NCBI GenBank assembly: GCA_030490835.1
Contig: CM059975.1
Span: 33,574,133-33,638,132, forward strand
Direction: 5' to 3'
DNA from: Annona cherimola
Taxonomy: Eukaryota > Streptophyta > Magnoliopsida > Magnoliales > Annonaceae
Length of the DNA: 64,000 bases
The notes beneath the pieces were generated by a model that worked only from the letters and a program-made list of their open reading frames with translations, was not told the origin of the DNA and did no database searches. Below, one piece after another: positions 23,606 to 37,165 of the stretch (positions within the stretch are counted from its first letter, which is position 1; every line of letters begins with the position of its first letter). Both the position numbers and the translations under genes were made by a program.

Positions 23606-24225
23606 CATGACCATTAATACTCCTATCAGGGATCAACTCCAGGATCGCCAATCTAAAGGTCTCTATTATAATTATGATGAGAAATTTTACAAGGGACATA
23701 TGTATGTGTCAACAAATAGCTTTATGTACTTTGACAAGAGTAGGAAGATGTGGAATTTGGTGATGCAAATGAAAAGGATAAATTGGTTAGTCTTGCATAG
23801 TGCTAAATATCACTTCGGGCTCTGGATGGGGATTGGTTGTGGGATATTTGCTAAGATTCCTTTCATGAAAATTAAGTATTGATTAAGGGACAGGAGGTGA
23901 TAATGTTGGTGGATATGAGCAGCACTCATAATTTCGTGCATAGGAACTTCAATACTAAGTTAGGATTGAGTGTTCAACCAACTAAGAAATTCAAGGTATC
24001 ATAGCAGTTGAGACTTCTATTAAGGACCAAGTTGTGTGTAAGGGGTTGAATGTGGTAATTCAAGGGGAAAATCATCTTGTGAAGCTTTATCATTTGAAAT
24101 TAGGAGGTGCTGATGTAGTGTTGGTAATACCTTGGTTGAGGAAGTTGGGTGTTATCATGCCAGAGTGGACAAAAATGAAGTTGGCTTTTGTTAAAGATGG
24201 GGTGCAATACCAATTGTAGGGTTGA
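23606..24225 (+). pseudogene. Old chromovirus gag end and protease (piece 2)
   Basis: RDQLQDRQSKGLYYNYDEKFYKGHM (23629 on; key residues are DEKF and GH) is the usual end of this type of gag, in which the zinc-knuckle cysteines have become tyrosine and asparagine. VDMSSTHNFVHRNF (about 23910) is the protease active site, with DSGSTHNF-like residues changed to DMSSTHNF. The frame 24034-24219 continues the protease with GGADVVLVIPWLRKLG. Confidence 0.8.
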
Positions 24226-25700
24226 GTTTGAGTGAACTAAAGTTGGCTTCTACACAATATTTGAGGAAATTGCCTTGTGCTTAGTGTCAACTATTTATTC
24301 TGCAAGCCATGGAAAGTGTGTAGAAATCGAATCAGATAGGGGGAAGGACAAGTCAGATGAGTTGGAAAAGGTATTTGAGGAGCCTCATAGCCTGCCTCCA
24401 TTAAGAGTGTAAACCATCAAATTGATTTACTTCCCAATGCTTCCCTAGCTTTTATTCAGCCATACTAATATTCTTATCACCAAAAGTAGGAAATTGAAAA
24501 ACAAGTTGAATTGTTGCATAAAGGATGGATTCAACCAAGTAGTAGTTCCTTTTTAGCTCCAATCCTATTGGTAGAGAAGAACGATAATTCATGGAGAATG
24601 TGCATGGACTACAGGGCTTTAATAACATCAATATCGAAGATAAGTTTCCTGTCCTAGTTGTTGAAGAGTTCTTAAATTGATGAATACTATGAATAACTAG
24701 AAGTTATTTGTATGAATAATATGAATAACTAGAAGTTATTTATAAAACTACTTTTCAAACTCATCAGGAGCAGTATGAATATTTAGTCATGTTGTTGGCT
24801 ACAATTCAAAAATTGATGAATAGTGTTTGGGCCTATTCTCAAAAAATTTATTTTAGTTTTTTATCATATTTTGATTTGGGAGTCTCATGTGCATCATTTG
24901 CAAATGGTGTTACAAACTTTGCAAAAGGCACAACTGTTAGCGAATGCTAAATGTGAATTTGGGAAGGATCAAATTAACTATTTGAGCCATATAATTTCTA
25001 GCAAGAGTGTGGAGGTTGATCCTAAAAAACATAAAAGCATTGGTAAGTGGCCGATTCTTAAATTTGTGAAACAGTTAAGAGCATTTTTGGATTTAATGGG
25101 TTATTATTGCAAATTTATCAAAGATTATAGAATCATTGCTGTTCTGTTAACAACTTTATTATAGATGGAGGGGTTTAAGTGGACCGATAGTGCAGAAACT
25201 ATTTTTAAACAATTGAAGTTAGCACTCACTTATCCTCCTATTCTCCTTTTGGTTTGGATGTCGGAGTTGTTTTTAGTTAGAATGGATATTTGATAGCTTT
25301 CTTTAGAAAAGCTTTATCAATATAGTCCCATGACAAATTTTTTTATGAGCAAGAACTAAAAGCAATTGTGTTAGTTGTGTGCAAGTGGCGTCCTTATTTG
25401 CTAGGACATCAATTTACTATTAGGAGTAACCATAATAGCATAAAATACTTGTCGAGCCAGTGGATTTTATCCCCCATCAATAGAGATGGATGAGTAAGTT
25501 AATGGGCTATGATTTTGTATAGAATATGAAAGGAGGAATTTCAATGTAGTTGTTGATACTTCATCTAGATAAATGTTGTATGCAACTGTCTGTGATTGAA
25601 CTTTCCTTTCCTTGGATGTCTCAAGTGCTAGAGGCTAACCACACTGATGTGAAACCTACTCCATTTGAGACTTAGTATGAAATTAAATATTGTTTGTTCC
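24226..25700 (+). pseudogene. pol: Old chromovirus reverse transcriptase and RNase H (piece 3)
   Basis: [10 protein letters not shown] (24590-24620), FQTHQEQYEYLVM, QTLQKAQLLANAKCEFGKDQ and QLRAFLDLMGYYCKFIKDY are RT landmarks in the expected order. The catalytic box, normally with two aspartates, reads VFYHILIWESH, so both are lost. RNase H follows (GYLIAFFRKALS-like, YEQELKAIVLVVCKWRPYLLGH). A tandem duplication of ATGAATAACTAGAAGTTATTT (about 24688-24745) breaks the fingers/palm region. The reading ends near 25690, where about 15 kb of other elements begin. Confidence 0.85.
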
Positions 25701-28236
25701 TTTAAAGGTTGTACAGAATAATATATTATTACTTTAAAATTATAAAAGAGAACATGTATGTTTACAAAAAGACTAAATTGCAATTTTAGAAAAGTGAAAT
25801 CAAATTACAAATTTAGAAAAGAAGGATTGAATGGTAAAGTTGAAAAGAGTAGAGACAAAAAAGGGACCTAATTGGAATTCAAAAAGGTTACATTTGAGAT
25901 TTTTAAGAAAAAAGGGGGAAATTATGATTTCCTAAAAATAAGATATGAAAGCAAATTTTTATATCGGGAAAGAATTTCAAAATTCTAAATTATATCGAAT
26001 AAAACTATTTAAATTCATGAACTTTTGAAAAAAAATGAAAAAATTTGGGCCAATTAGGGGTCCTAATTAAGGGCTTATATCCATCGATCCTATTTTCATT
26101 AGATCTAAAAATGTATAACTCGGATTAAGATGGGAGTTCATAGAAAAGTATTAAATTATATGCTCTTTAATCTAGATGACTTAGATTATGGAAAATATTT
26201 GAATAAAGTGCTTAAATTAATTAGTTTTTTTGCATCAAAAAATGTGCCTAAAAGTCAAACCATGCATGAACTCACGCCTAGCAACTTCCCATTAAATTTT
26301 TTTATTTATCAAGTTAATATCTTGATATATAAGGTAGTTTTATATGAAATTTTAGGGATAAGTCTATTTTAACATACCCTACATGGTGGATGAAGTAGAT
26401 CATAAAAATATATTTAGAAGATTTTTAAACAACTAAAATTGGATGAGATTTCATGAATTAATTTCAATGCTAATATCCTAACTCGTCTATTTTGATATAA
26501 AAATTGAGATGGACATTTAAATTTATCCGCACTATAATATGGATGAATTAGATTATTAAAAATAATTTAATGAAGCATTTATATAAATTCAACTATTGCA
26601 TTGGAAAATATGCATAGCTTCAATACAGCAACGTACGTCCCCACAAAATGGAACATACATGCATATCATTTCTATCATATCTTTCGCATTTTATTGAATG
26701 AATTATTATATATATACAACTCCATTTGAAGTAGCATTTCATAGGTAAGCTCAAATTAATATGCTATACTTAATGAACAGATTAAATAATACAAAACATG
26801 ATTAAAAATGGGTTGAAAAAATTAAATTTGAATGAATTGCATTAGTTTATTTCAAATGCATATATATTAACCGACTTTTATCATTTAAACATGAAACTTG
26901 TTACGAACGGCTAATTTGATATGCATTAAAATATTAATGGATTAAATTATGGAGAACGTTATTAGAAAATTGTTAAACAATATTTTAATTATTGACACTC
27001 TATGTAATACATATGTTTTCTTTTAAGATAGGAGATGGTCGATTTCACAAGCATCGACTCAGCAGGTGAAATGAATTCTTGCCACCTATCAAAGACTAAC
27101 TATAAAACAAGAGAGAAATTGAAATGCAACGTTAGTAGCATATGAGCATGGATGGTGCATGTAAGGGAGAACTGTCAACCTTATGATGAGATAGATTAAA
27201 CTAAGAAATGATGATATAAAAAGACAGTGGCTGTAATACAAATTTTTACCACAAGGGAAAACTGTGAGTAGCAGGCTAGAACGATTAGCCAAATTTTAAT
27301 AAAGATATATGTTTCAGATACGCATGGATCCTCTTAATTTATCATTTTCAACATCCAAATAAGGATAGATTTTCAATATCTTATTATTATCAACAATCTA
27401 CGTCCAGAAAATCTTAGAAAAAAATCCCAATCATATATATGGACAGTTACCAGTTACGTCCAAAATAGGTATAAACACATCTATTTATATAAATTAAAGA
27501 AGGTAATCAATAGGAACTGTGAACATTAAAATTTGTTTTAGAAAATTAATGTGGTTCTTTTTCATGTTATTTTATGTTGTGTAGGGTACCCTGTTTATTA
27601 ATAATGGATCCTACCAATAAATAGTAATGAATAATGTACTTATAATTATAACAATATTTTAATTTATTACCGTCATTATTAGAAAATATAAATAACAAGT
27701 GGAGATTGAAAAAAATGATGATGTGGGTTGGAAGGCTACACAGATTTTTATGATATGGGTTAGAAACCGTTGAATTGGTAACTCTATTTAGTAAATGAAA
27801 GAAAATACACATAAGAATATAAAAATATATATAATATATATTACTAAAAGATAAGATATTTCTTTTCACTTGTTTAGGAAAAGGAAAAGAAAAGATCAAG
27901 GAGACAAGTTGATATTTTAAGGTAAGCAAGCCCTTCAAAATTTTATTTCAAGAGAATTTTATTGTAAGAAAATTTGTTCCTTTTCATTTTATAAAATGAT
28001 ATTTGCCAACGAATGATTAATCTATTTTTTCTTTTATGTGTTTGAATTATGCATTTTGAAATAAAAATTTCTAGTTTGTTTTATGATGTCATGCATATTT
28101 CCTCACAATGATCATCATTCATGATATACTTGTATGCATTATATACCCTGTTGGATGAGACAGGAGGTGATGTTTCTGAGGAAACTAAGTCCAGTCACTT
28201 GACTTCGAGTCTTAAGGTTGGTGCCAGAAGCATTTT
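25701..28236. other. Unclassified AT-rich insertion, possibly gypsy LTR-derived
   Basis: No protein domain is visible. Phrases such as GGGACCTAATTGGAATTC near 25870 are like those of long chromovirus LTRs. A gypsy LTR end lies on the other side of the nest at 40960. The left boundary is taken from where the old pol stops being readable. Confidence 0.35.
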
Positions 28237-29825
28237 TGTTGTAAACGAACGACAAATCAAGCACGATTAATGTTTTGATGATTAACAATTCAATTTGAGA
28301 GGTTTTAAGACACTAACATGTGTGTTGAGATGATTTAAGACTTAGAGATTTCAAGAACCAAAGCATGATAGGTCAAGTCGCAAGCCAAGTTGACTCAAGC
28401 ATCGACTTAGATCAAGTCGATACCGAAGTTGACTCTAGCATCGACTTCAAAGGGCTATTTTTCGACAGTGTTGACAATGTGGATGCGTGAGCAGGTGAAG
28501 TCGCAACCAAAGTCAATTTTGCATATGACTTAGGTGAAGTTGCAACCCAAGTCGACTCCCTCAGCAACTTGAATGTTCTTTAGGGGTTCGATGCTAAGTC
28601 TGATGAAGCCAAGTAGCAATCTAAGTCGACTTCGACATGCAACTTGGGTCAAGTCACATATGAAGTCGACTCAGACACGTGACTTGAGTGAAATTGCAAG
28701 CTAAGTAGACCCCAACATTCAACTTGAGTACAAGAAGGCTAAAATCAAGAAGACTTAAGTCAAAAGGTGGCAAGATTGGCTCAAGTGACATCAATCCAAC
28801 AAGATTCAAGGCTCAAGGCACAAGCTCATTCAATAACTTTCAAATGGGTATGACCAAGCTCTATATACAAGAAGTCCAAAGGCCGACATGCAAAAATAAA
28901 GTCTATTGAAGTCAAATTATCAAGATACAAGGACATACAAGCTAAGGGCCTAAGATTATAAAGCACAAAGTTCCAATGAGCTAAGTAGAGAGTGAAGTCA
29001 CAACCCAAGTCAACTTTACTTGCGACTTGGGTCAAGTCTGAGACCAAGTCGACCCCAAGTAGAACTTGAAGTTGAAGAGTGAAAACTGAAGTGACAACCT
29101 AAGTTAACTCAAGTTTGCGACTTGGGCAAAATTGCACCCAACTTTGAGTGCTCCTTGGATCACAATGGTCGCAAAAATTCGAATATTGGTGCATTGAATG
29201 CACGCCACCTGCCACAAAAGGTTCGAATTTACCCATCTCTTATTTAACACACGTCAAATGGAAGGGAGAGGGTTAGCTAGTGCATTGATTAAGTTTTTGC
29301 CTTTCAACTTTCAATCATTCAAGTGGTCATTAAGGAGATCTACAAGAAGAACTATGCTATTTGATTGCAAGTGCTAAAGTGTTCATTCATCCACTCATTC
29401 TATAAGTTCTTTTATAAGCTGAAAACCTGCCTACATATCTGTAAAGTGTAGATTTCCATTTTCTATTGATTCTCTTTGTGATTCCACTTGGTTTGGTGTT
29501 AAAGACTAAGATCAAGTGAAGGCAAGTAATGTGTGGTTGGAGGATGACTCACCACCTACTTATATGGAAATTATAAAGGCCCCCTAGAGCTAGAATCTCA
29601 AGGCATGAGGATTTATTTTTGGAGGAGTGGAGTAGGGAGGGTTGTCCCCAACCACTATAATCTCTTGCGTTCGATATATCTGCTTTATTTACTTTTCCAT
29701 TCTCCACATTTTGCATTTAAGGGGACTTAGTTCACAAGGGCTTATATCTAACACACTAACAGAATTTTTAAAGAACTTAATTTACCCCTCCCCTATTGGG
29801 TTTTGCCATAAACTCGGGACCAATA
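28237..29825 (+). mobile_element. 5' LTR of the old full-length Sirevirus-like element
   Basis: It starts TGTTGTAAACGAACG and ends AACTCGGGACCAATA. GTCGAC-type palindromes, many decayed, lie at 28370-28710 and 28990-29110. The partner is 37166-38630; the two differ at many sites (roughly 15-20% by eye) and in length. The outer flanks ATTTT and GTTTC agree at only three of five positions, so the duplication is eroded. Confidence 0.9.
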
Positions 29826-29826
29826 A

Positions 29827-29844
29827 GTGGTGTCAAAGTAGGTC
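29827..29844 (+). promoter_or_regulatory. Primer-binding site of the old Sirevirus-like element
   Basis: GTGGTGTCAAAGTAGGTC follows the LTR end by one base. It corresponds to TGGTATCAAAGCAGGTC in the young copy (minus strand, 63271-63288) and to the complement of the tRNA-iMet 3' end. Confidence 0.8.
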
Positions 29845-29877
29845 TTTGAGTTTATACTAAAGAGTTCTTAGTTAAAT

Positions 29878-31684
29878 GACATCCTAATCAACTTCCACAC
29901 CTGCCTTTGCTAAGAGTCAATCTTTCACTAGGTCACCTCTATTTGATGGTAGTAACTTTGGTTACTAAAAGTTAAAAAGTTGAGAATGAAACAACTTATC
30001 ATGGCTATAGATATGGACTCTTGGATTGTTATCAAAGATGATGTTATATTACCTAAAGGTGAAAAAGCTGCCGAATGAATTGAGGAGGAAGTTAGAATAC
30101 TAAAGAGTAATGCCAAGGCAATGAACTCCTTTTTTTGTGCCTTAATTGCAACCGAGTATGACCAGGTATCCTCTTGCTTAACTCCCAAAGAGATATGAAA
30201 TACTCTAACCTCAATATATGAGGGCACTTTTCAAGTCCAAGGGATGAGAAGGAGTATTTCGATCGGAGAATTAGGGAGTTTTAAAATGCTTGATACAGAA
30301 AAGTTACTAAAAATTATTAATGCATTGAAAGGTATTAGAAAGCTATTTCCAATTTGAACTGGTTACGAAGATTCTAAGAGCTCTACCCTAATCTTGGACC
30401 CCTTATAGCTATCGAAGGATTTAAGCACATTGAAGCTAGAATACCTTATCAGCCCACTCATGTCTCATGAGCTAATAAAGAAAAGGAATGTGGAACACCA
30501 CAAAGGGAAGAGAGCTATCGCATTAAAAGCAACACAAAGCTCAGACAAGTCTACTTCCTTTTCTCAAAATGAAGATGAAAAAATTGCACTCCTCACAAGG
30601 AAATTTAGAAAAGCAGAAGAGAAAAAAAGAAAGAAGTGACAAAGTGCTTTAGATGCAGAGAAGTGGGACATATGCAAGCTCAATGTCCTATACCTGAGGA
30701 AAACAAATCAAAAGAAAGGCAAGAGAAGAAAGATAGTAGCAGTTCTAAAAGATTTCCAAAGCCCAAAGACAGAGAAATGCATGTAAATGTTGATTCATCT
30801 ACAATATATAACTCATCAAATGGGGATTATGATGCTATAAACTATGCAAGGATATGTTGTGTGGCAAGAATAGAGGAAGAAAACACCTTAAATTGCCTTA
30901 CAGTAACTGAATTGATAGAATGAGTAACTGCTTCGATAGAATACACAAGTAGTAAAGAAGAAACTTCTATACTTGATCACTCCATTTTCAAATTTATTTA
31001 TTCGTTTACTCATGATTGTCTCAAATGTGCTGAGTTAGAAGAATTACAACAAACTTATGATTCATTGTATAATGAAATCAAGAAGCTAGACAACAAATAT
31101 ACATAAAAAATACAATGTGACTCAACCATTCCAGTAAATCGAGAACATTCGAAAAGAGTTAAAAGCCTAGTAAATGAGACAAAAGCTTGACAAGTAAAGT
31201 AGAAAGGCTAAAGAAAGAGAATGAGTCATTAAATGAATCATTAGTAAAGTTTTCTAACCCAGGAGAAAATATTAAGATGTTTTTTAATATGACTACCCAA
31301 ACTAGCAAAAGAGGACTTGGGTATTCCACATTTGAACAAAGAGAATGTAGCAAATTAAATGCTCTAAAATGGGTTAAATCCCGGGCTAAGGCAATTGCAT
31401 TTCAGCAAAATATAAAATTGAACAAAGTTGCTTGGGTAAGAAGTCCAACTTTGGTACCAAAGTATGCATGGAGCCCTACCCCAAGACTTCATGGGGCATA
31501 CAATTTTTGCAATAAGTTAGGTCATAAAATATTTCAATGCAGAATCAAGAAATTATACAATTAAGGTGCTAAATTAGTTCGGATACCAAAGAGCATTAGA
31601 TTTGTGTCCTCCAAAGTAAAACAACGTAGACTCAAATTTCTTACTAACCTAAATGGACCCATAAAATGGGTACCAAAGAGATGA
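29878..31684 (+). pseudogene. gag: gag remnant of the old Sirevirus-like element
   Basis: It aligns along its whole length with the 600-residue gag at 61439-63241. It starts with the same ATG context, reads SFTRSPLFDGSNFGY, and keeps the CCHC knuckle CFRCREVGHMQAQCP (30645-30690). A second knuckle is near 31500 (CNKLGHKIFQC), and the gag end is GPIKWVPKR followed by TGA. Many codons have become stops (for example TAA, TGA and TAG where the young copy has Trp or Gln), and there are several frameshifts. Confidence 0.9.
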
Positions 31685-34647
31685 GCTTTACTTGATTATT
31701 TCTTATAAGTTTGTCTTAGAGTAAAAGCCAATAACACGTGCTTTATAGATAGTTGTTACTCATGACACATGACAGACGATAAAGCCTTGTTCCATGACAT
31801 CAAACCTTATAATGGTAGTATTGTTGCCTTTAGGAATAATGAAAAAGGTAAAATATATAGTAAGAGAACCATTTATGTTATTTCAAATGCATGCATACAG
31901 AAAGGATTATTTGTTGAAGGGTTCAAACACAACTTGATGAGTATTAGTCAACTGTGTGACAAAGGTTATAAAATTGTCTTTGAATTATCTATATGTAATT
32001 TCCTTGATCGAGATCATATAATCTTTAGTGGGAAAAGACATGAAAATATAAATTTAGCTTCCCTTGATGAATTGAATGGAAAATGTTTAATGACTATTTA
32101 TAACGATCCATGGGTATAACACAAGAGGTTTGGACATATAAACATATAAAATATCAAAACTCTATGGAAAAAGAGTTTGGTGGAAGGTTTACCAAAGCTC
32201 AAATATGATAAGGAAAAAATTTGTAAGGCTTGTCAAGTATCAAAATAGTCAAAAGTGTCATTTTCACTTAAAAATGAAGTTTTAACTTCAAGGCCACTTG
32301 AATTATTGCACATAGATTTTTACGGGTCATCCGACATTTTAAACCTTAAAGAAAAGAAATATGTCTTTATTACTGTTGATGATTTTTCAAGATTTACTTG
32401 GATAATGCTATTAGCTAGTAAAGATGAAACCTTCTTCATATTTGTCAATTTTTCAAAGTTGGTGCAAAATGAAAAATAAAACACAATTATATCAATTAGA
32501 AGTGATCATGGTGGTGAATTTGAAAACAAACATTTCATAGAATTTTACAATGAAAAGGAGGTAGTTGTAAGGAAATATAAAATAATACAAGAGATAACTA
32601 TAATTATGCTAAATGAAAGACCCCCTATGAGCTATGAAAAGGTAAAAATCCAAATATTTCATAGTTTCATGCTTTTAACTACATCGCTATGTATTGAACA
32701 ACAAAAAAGATAATCTTCGGAAATTGGATGTCAAGAATGATGAAGCAATATTTCTTCGATATTCATCAAATAGAAAAACATATAGACTTATCAACAAAAG
32801 GAACCAAGTTATAGAAGAGTCTATTCATTTATATTAGATAAATTTAACCCAACTCTCAAAAAGAAAGATGAGCTAAGTGATGAAAATGATTTATCAAAGA
32901 ATTTTGAAAAGCTACAAGTGGAAAAGCAAAAGAGAGAAGAACCTAAGCAAGGTATACACAAGGAGGTAAGTGAAGGTAATGTTCCCTATAAACCTCCCAA
33001 GGACCTGAAATTCAAAAATGATCATCTGATTGAACAAGTGATAGTGAACATATATGAAGTTATGAAAACTAGAGGTTCTGGGCAAAATATATATATAGAC
33101 GCTTTGCCTTTGTATCTAAAATAGAGTCAAATTCAATTGATCAAGCTCTTAATGATGAAAATTGGATCATTTCTATGCAAAAAAAGCTAAATAAATTTGA
33201 AAGAAACCAAGTATGTTACATAGCTCCTAGGCTTAAGGATTGCATGGTTATTAGTACCAAATGAGTTTTTAGGAACAAACTAGATAAAAGTGGACCAATT
33301 GTTAGAAACAAAGCTAGACTTGTGGTCAATGGATATTCACAAGAAGAAGGAATTGATTTTGAAGAATTATATGCCTCATGGCTAGATTAGAAGTCATATG
33401 CATCTTACTAATATTTGCATCTCATATGGGTTCAAAATTATTTCAAATGGATAATAAAAGTGCATTTTTGAATGGATATCTTAATGAAGATGTGTATGTT
33501 GAATAACCTCCTGGTTTTGAAGAAAGGGATTAATCCAAATTTGTGTACAATTTGACTAAAGCCTTGTGCGGACTAAAATAAGCTCCAAGAGCTTAATATG
33601 AGGGATTAAGTAAATTTTTAATTGATTACAAATTTTAAAGAGGAAAAATCGATACTACCCTATTCATTAAGTATAAAGAGAAAAATATACTAATTTTTCA
33701 AATTTATGTAAATAATATTGTATTTGATGCACTAATGAATCTCTATGTCAAGAATTCTCAAGCTTATGCAGAACAAATTTGAAATGAGCATGATTGACAA
33801 ACTCAATTTATTCCTTGGATTGCAAATCAAGCAATTAAATGAGGGAATTTTCATAAATCAATCCAAGTACATTAAGGAAATGCCCAAGAAGTTTGGAATG
33901 CAAAATAGCAAAGGAGCAAATACGCCCATGAGTTCAATAATAAATTGATTAGGATGAAAGAGGTAAACAAGTTGAACAAAATTTATATAGAAGTATGATA
34001 GGATCTTTGCTCTATTTGACCGCATTTAAACTGGATATACAGTTTAGTGTTTGCATGTGTTCTAGATTCCAATTATGTCTCAAAGAATCATATATGGTAA
34101 ATGTGAAAAGAATCTTTAGATATTTAGTTGACACCACCAATCTAAGTCTTTGGTATCTTAATGACTCAACATTTAATCTAATTGGCTACTGGGATGTGGA
34201 TTTTTCCGATTACAAGGTAGATAAAAAAAAGTACTAGTAGAACATGTCAATTTCTAGAAAATATGATGGTTTTATAGTTTTCAAGAAAATAAACTAGTAT
34301 TACTCTATCTACTCTGGAAGCCGAATACATAGTTACTAGGAGCCGTTGTGCCCAATTGCTTTTGATGAGACAACAATTTAAAGATTATGTGATAGATTAC
34401 AAAGATATACGTATTAGATATGATAATACTAGTGTTATTTTCTTAACTAAGAATCCATATTACATTCTAGAATGAAACACATAAATGTTAGACATCATTT
34501 TATTAGAGAACATGTTGAAAAATATAATATTTGTTTGAAATATGTTAAAACTGAAGATCAAATTGCAGATATTTTTACTAAACATTCGGGAAATGAATCA
34601 TTTTATAAAATTAAGAATGAAATGGGTATGATTGATACTGAAGCATA
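31685..34647 (+). pseudogene. pol: pol remnant (protease, integrase, RT, RNase H) of the old Sirevirus-like element
   Basis: The domains are collinear with the young copy. The protease active-site region near 31745 reads FIDSCYS, where the young copy has DSG. GAG-pre-integrase follows at 31900-32250 ([18 protein letters not shown]). The integrase has LLHIDFYGSSDI and RSDHGGEF, but the segment holding the catalytic Glu is deleted after about 32570. RT begins near 33250; its catalytic box has changed from YVDD to YVNN (33710). RNase H runs from 34180 to 34640. There are dozens of stops and small deletions. Confidence 0.9.
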
Positions 34648-35069
34648 AAATTAGTGTAAATTTGCAAAATTGATGTTAAATACATTGTTTGTAACTGTTA
34701 CGTTTAATGAAATGATATACTAGTAGAATCGGGTAAAACGAGTATCACATGGAAAATGTCTCCACCAACCAAGACGACTCCACTCATTCCAAGTCAAGTT
34801 AACTAAAGTCAATTTCAGATAAGTGAAGTCGACTTCAAATCCGACTTAGGATTCGAAGTCGACTTCGCAGGCATCGATTCGACTGGTTTTATTTAGGCGC
34901 GAAATCGAATCAACCACTCCCCTCTCCCATTTTCTTCTTCTACTCATCGGTTCTCCCATTTCCTCACTTCCCAAGCTTGAACCTCGCAAATCTGAATCCA
35001 ACACTTCCAATTTTTGTCTCCCACTACCCATTTCATCACATCACCAAGCTTTCCATCTCCTACATCTCA
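34648..35069 (+). repeat. Spacer with GTCGAC palindromes between pol and the extra ORF, old copy
   Basis: GTCGAC occurs at 34828 and 34858 within GAAGTCGACTTC contexts, plus decayed versions at 34795-34815 and 34875. The young element has the same kind of array in the same place (58165-58315), so the array predates the split of the two copies. Confidence 0.7.
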
Positions 35070-36714
35070 ATGGCAACAAAATCTTCCCCACGGCTCACCA
35101 AACTGGTATTTCATAGCCTTCTAGTTCTCCTACCAACGAGGAGGTTCCAAGACAACAGAGGACTCCCTCCAAACAAGCTAGAGATGAAGCCACAACATTT
35201 ACGAGTTGCTGGGTCCGATTCCGGAAACATAACCCATCTATGCCCATACCTAGAAAGGAAACAAATCCAGAACATAGTGAAAGTATTGAGATAGTGGGAA
35301 GAAAAAGAGGTAACTCGGCTCTAAGGGGTCAAGTTCTCAAAATGCTAGTAGAGTATTTTAGGAATGAGTGGCAACATAGCCATTTTTACAAGTATTTTTG
35401 TGAGAGGAAGATTTTTCCACCAAAAATCATTGATTTTAACTTCCTAAAAAAGTATGAATTTGATATAGAGGAGCTTTTAGATTTTCAGGGGTGGACTACC
35501 CTGTCAAAGAAAGATGGAAAGATCTACACTGATCTCACTAGACTCTTTTACTATTTATGGGATCAAGAGAACTTGAACACATATATTAAAAGGGTTGAAA
35601 TTGACCTTGGTCAAGGTCAAGGAGTTAGCAAGTCAAATGCCCTCCTTCAATTGGCAAACACTCTAAGTGTTCCATTTCATGATGACTAACTTCCCAATAA
35701 TCTAACTCTCACCAGAATGTACAGCTAGTTGAGGGGCAGTAATAAATATGACTCGGGAATCAAATTTCTACATTATACGAACCTACCACCACAATTACGA
35801 GTTCTACGCCTCCTTATTGCTCACTGCATCTATCCTAAGTGTGGAGGCCACAATTAGGTTAACCCGTAAGAGACGAAATCTTGTGAAAGGTAGCGAATAG
35901 TTAATTCACCTCGCCTATTTTTGGAGGCCCTCGAGCTTAAGAAGGAAATCCCCCATGGAGTGTTGCTATATGGCACTTGGATCTCAAGTGCTCTAGAACA
36001 CTACCATGTTGATCTTGATGGGGAACCTTATGAGGTTTTGAAGCCCACTAATGCCATCAACAGAGCACTTTTGACCCAAACGAAGATTGATCTTGATGCT
36101 TTTAGTGCAACACAGTTGCAGGCAAGGATGAGAAGAGAACCTTCGAAAGCTCAAGACTGGCAGGAACCTCGAGCAGAGATAGCTCCATCTGAGGGGGAGG
36201 CTCAACCACGTCAATCACCATAACCTCCACCTCCAGTTCTACATGCTCCTGCATCTCCCGCAACTCAAGCATCGTGCTCACCTAGAGGATCTCGGGCTAC
36301 AAATCACTTTGTATATTCCCTTACTCAACCTTTTACCTTTCAATGCGATCCTAGCACATCTTCAAGCCATAGAGAGTAGAATTTCTTAGAAACTTGGGTC
36401 TATTAATATTTCTTTATGGAAATGCGTGGGAGGCAAGATAAAATGGAGTGGGAACTCAAAAATATCAAATATCACATTGCCTTTGGAAGTAGGAGAGGTC
36501 AACCTATTCCGAGTCTACCTGACTTCGACCCATACTGGGGAGAGTTAGTTCGTGCCGATCTAACTGTTCAAGATCGGTCATGTCCACTATCCTGTTCTCT
36601 TGATATTCTCACTTCTAGCTCTAAAGCTCTTTATGACACACTTATTCATCAAATGCTCCCTCCAGTACAGATGCCCTATCTCATTTCATCAATTCTTTTT
36701 CACAAATCCTAACT
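35070..36714 (+). pseudogene. Remnant of the extra (post-pol) ORF, old copy
   Basis: It is homologous to the frames at 57860-56271. NEEVPRQQRTPSKQARDE (out of frame with its ATG) parallels EEEVPRRARTPAKRVREE. From 35330 on, GQVLKMLVEYFRNEW, FYKYFCERKIFPPKIIDF, DIEELLDFQGWTTL and YTDLTRLFYYLWD follow the young protein. The end (36416-36712) keeps the coiled-coil-like RQDKMEWELKNIKYHI. Stops and frameshifts break it in at least four places. It matters because it shows this ORF was already part of the element long ago. Confidence 0.85.
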
Positions 36715-37149
36715 CATCGACTTTGCTCCCTTTTGGTGATTGATAAAAAGGGAGAGAGGAACGGTATCATATGTGGGAATTTTGGTCATTTTTTGGCTTT
36801 TTGGGTTTGGGATAGCTTTCTTTAATGTTTGGGTAGGCCGTACTTAGGGCAATTGTAAAGTGTTGTGGAATATATGACTCATATGATTTTGGTTTGAATG
36901 ATATGAAAGTTAGATGAATGACATGACATGTTTGGCCAAATGAATGATATGTTTGAATGTTTGTTTTATATGAATTGATTTGAATAACGAGTGTAATGAC
37001 ATATATATGACCTAGTTTTGAATTCTATGAAAACTGACATAAGGAATGTTTTTCCAACTTTGATTAATTGCATGGAAATGACATGACTTTATAAATCAAT
37101 AGAAATTAATTTTCTTACTAAAAAGTACATCTCAAACTAGTTTTTCAAT
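36715..37149 (+). other. 3' untranslated part of the old Sirevirus-like element
   Basis: Non-coding, with GATTGATAAAAAGGGAGAG near 36740, an internal purine tract resembling the family's polypurine tract, and repeated ATGATATG/ATGACATG words at 36900-37000. Confidence 0.6.
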
Positions 37150-37165
37150 CATAAAAAAGGGAGAT
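37150..37165 (+). promoter_or_regulatory. Polypurine tract of the old Sirevirus-like element
   Basis: CATAAAAAAGGGAGAT directly precedes the 3' LTR start TGTTGTAAAC. ATCAT(C)AAAAAGGGGGAGATTG next to the 3' LTR is a familiar signature of Sirevirus-type copia elements. Confidence 0.8.
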
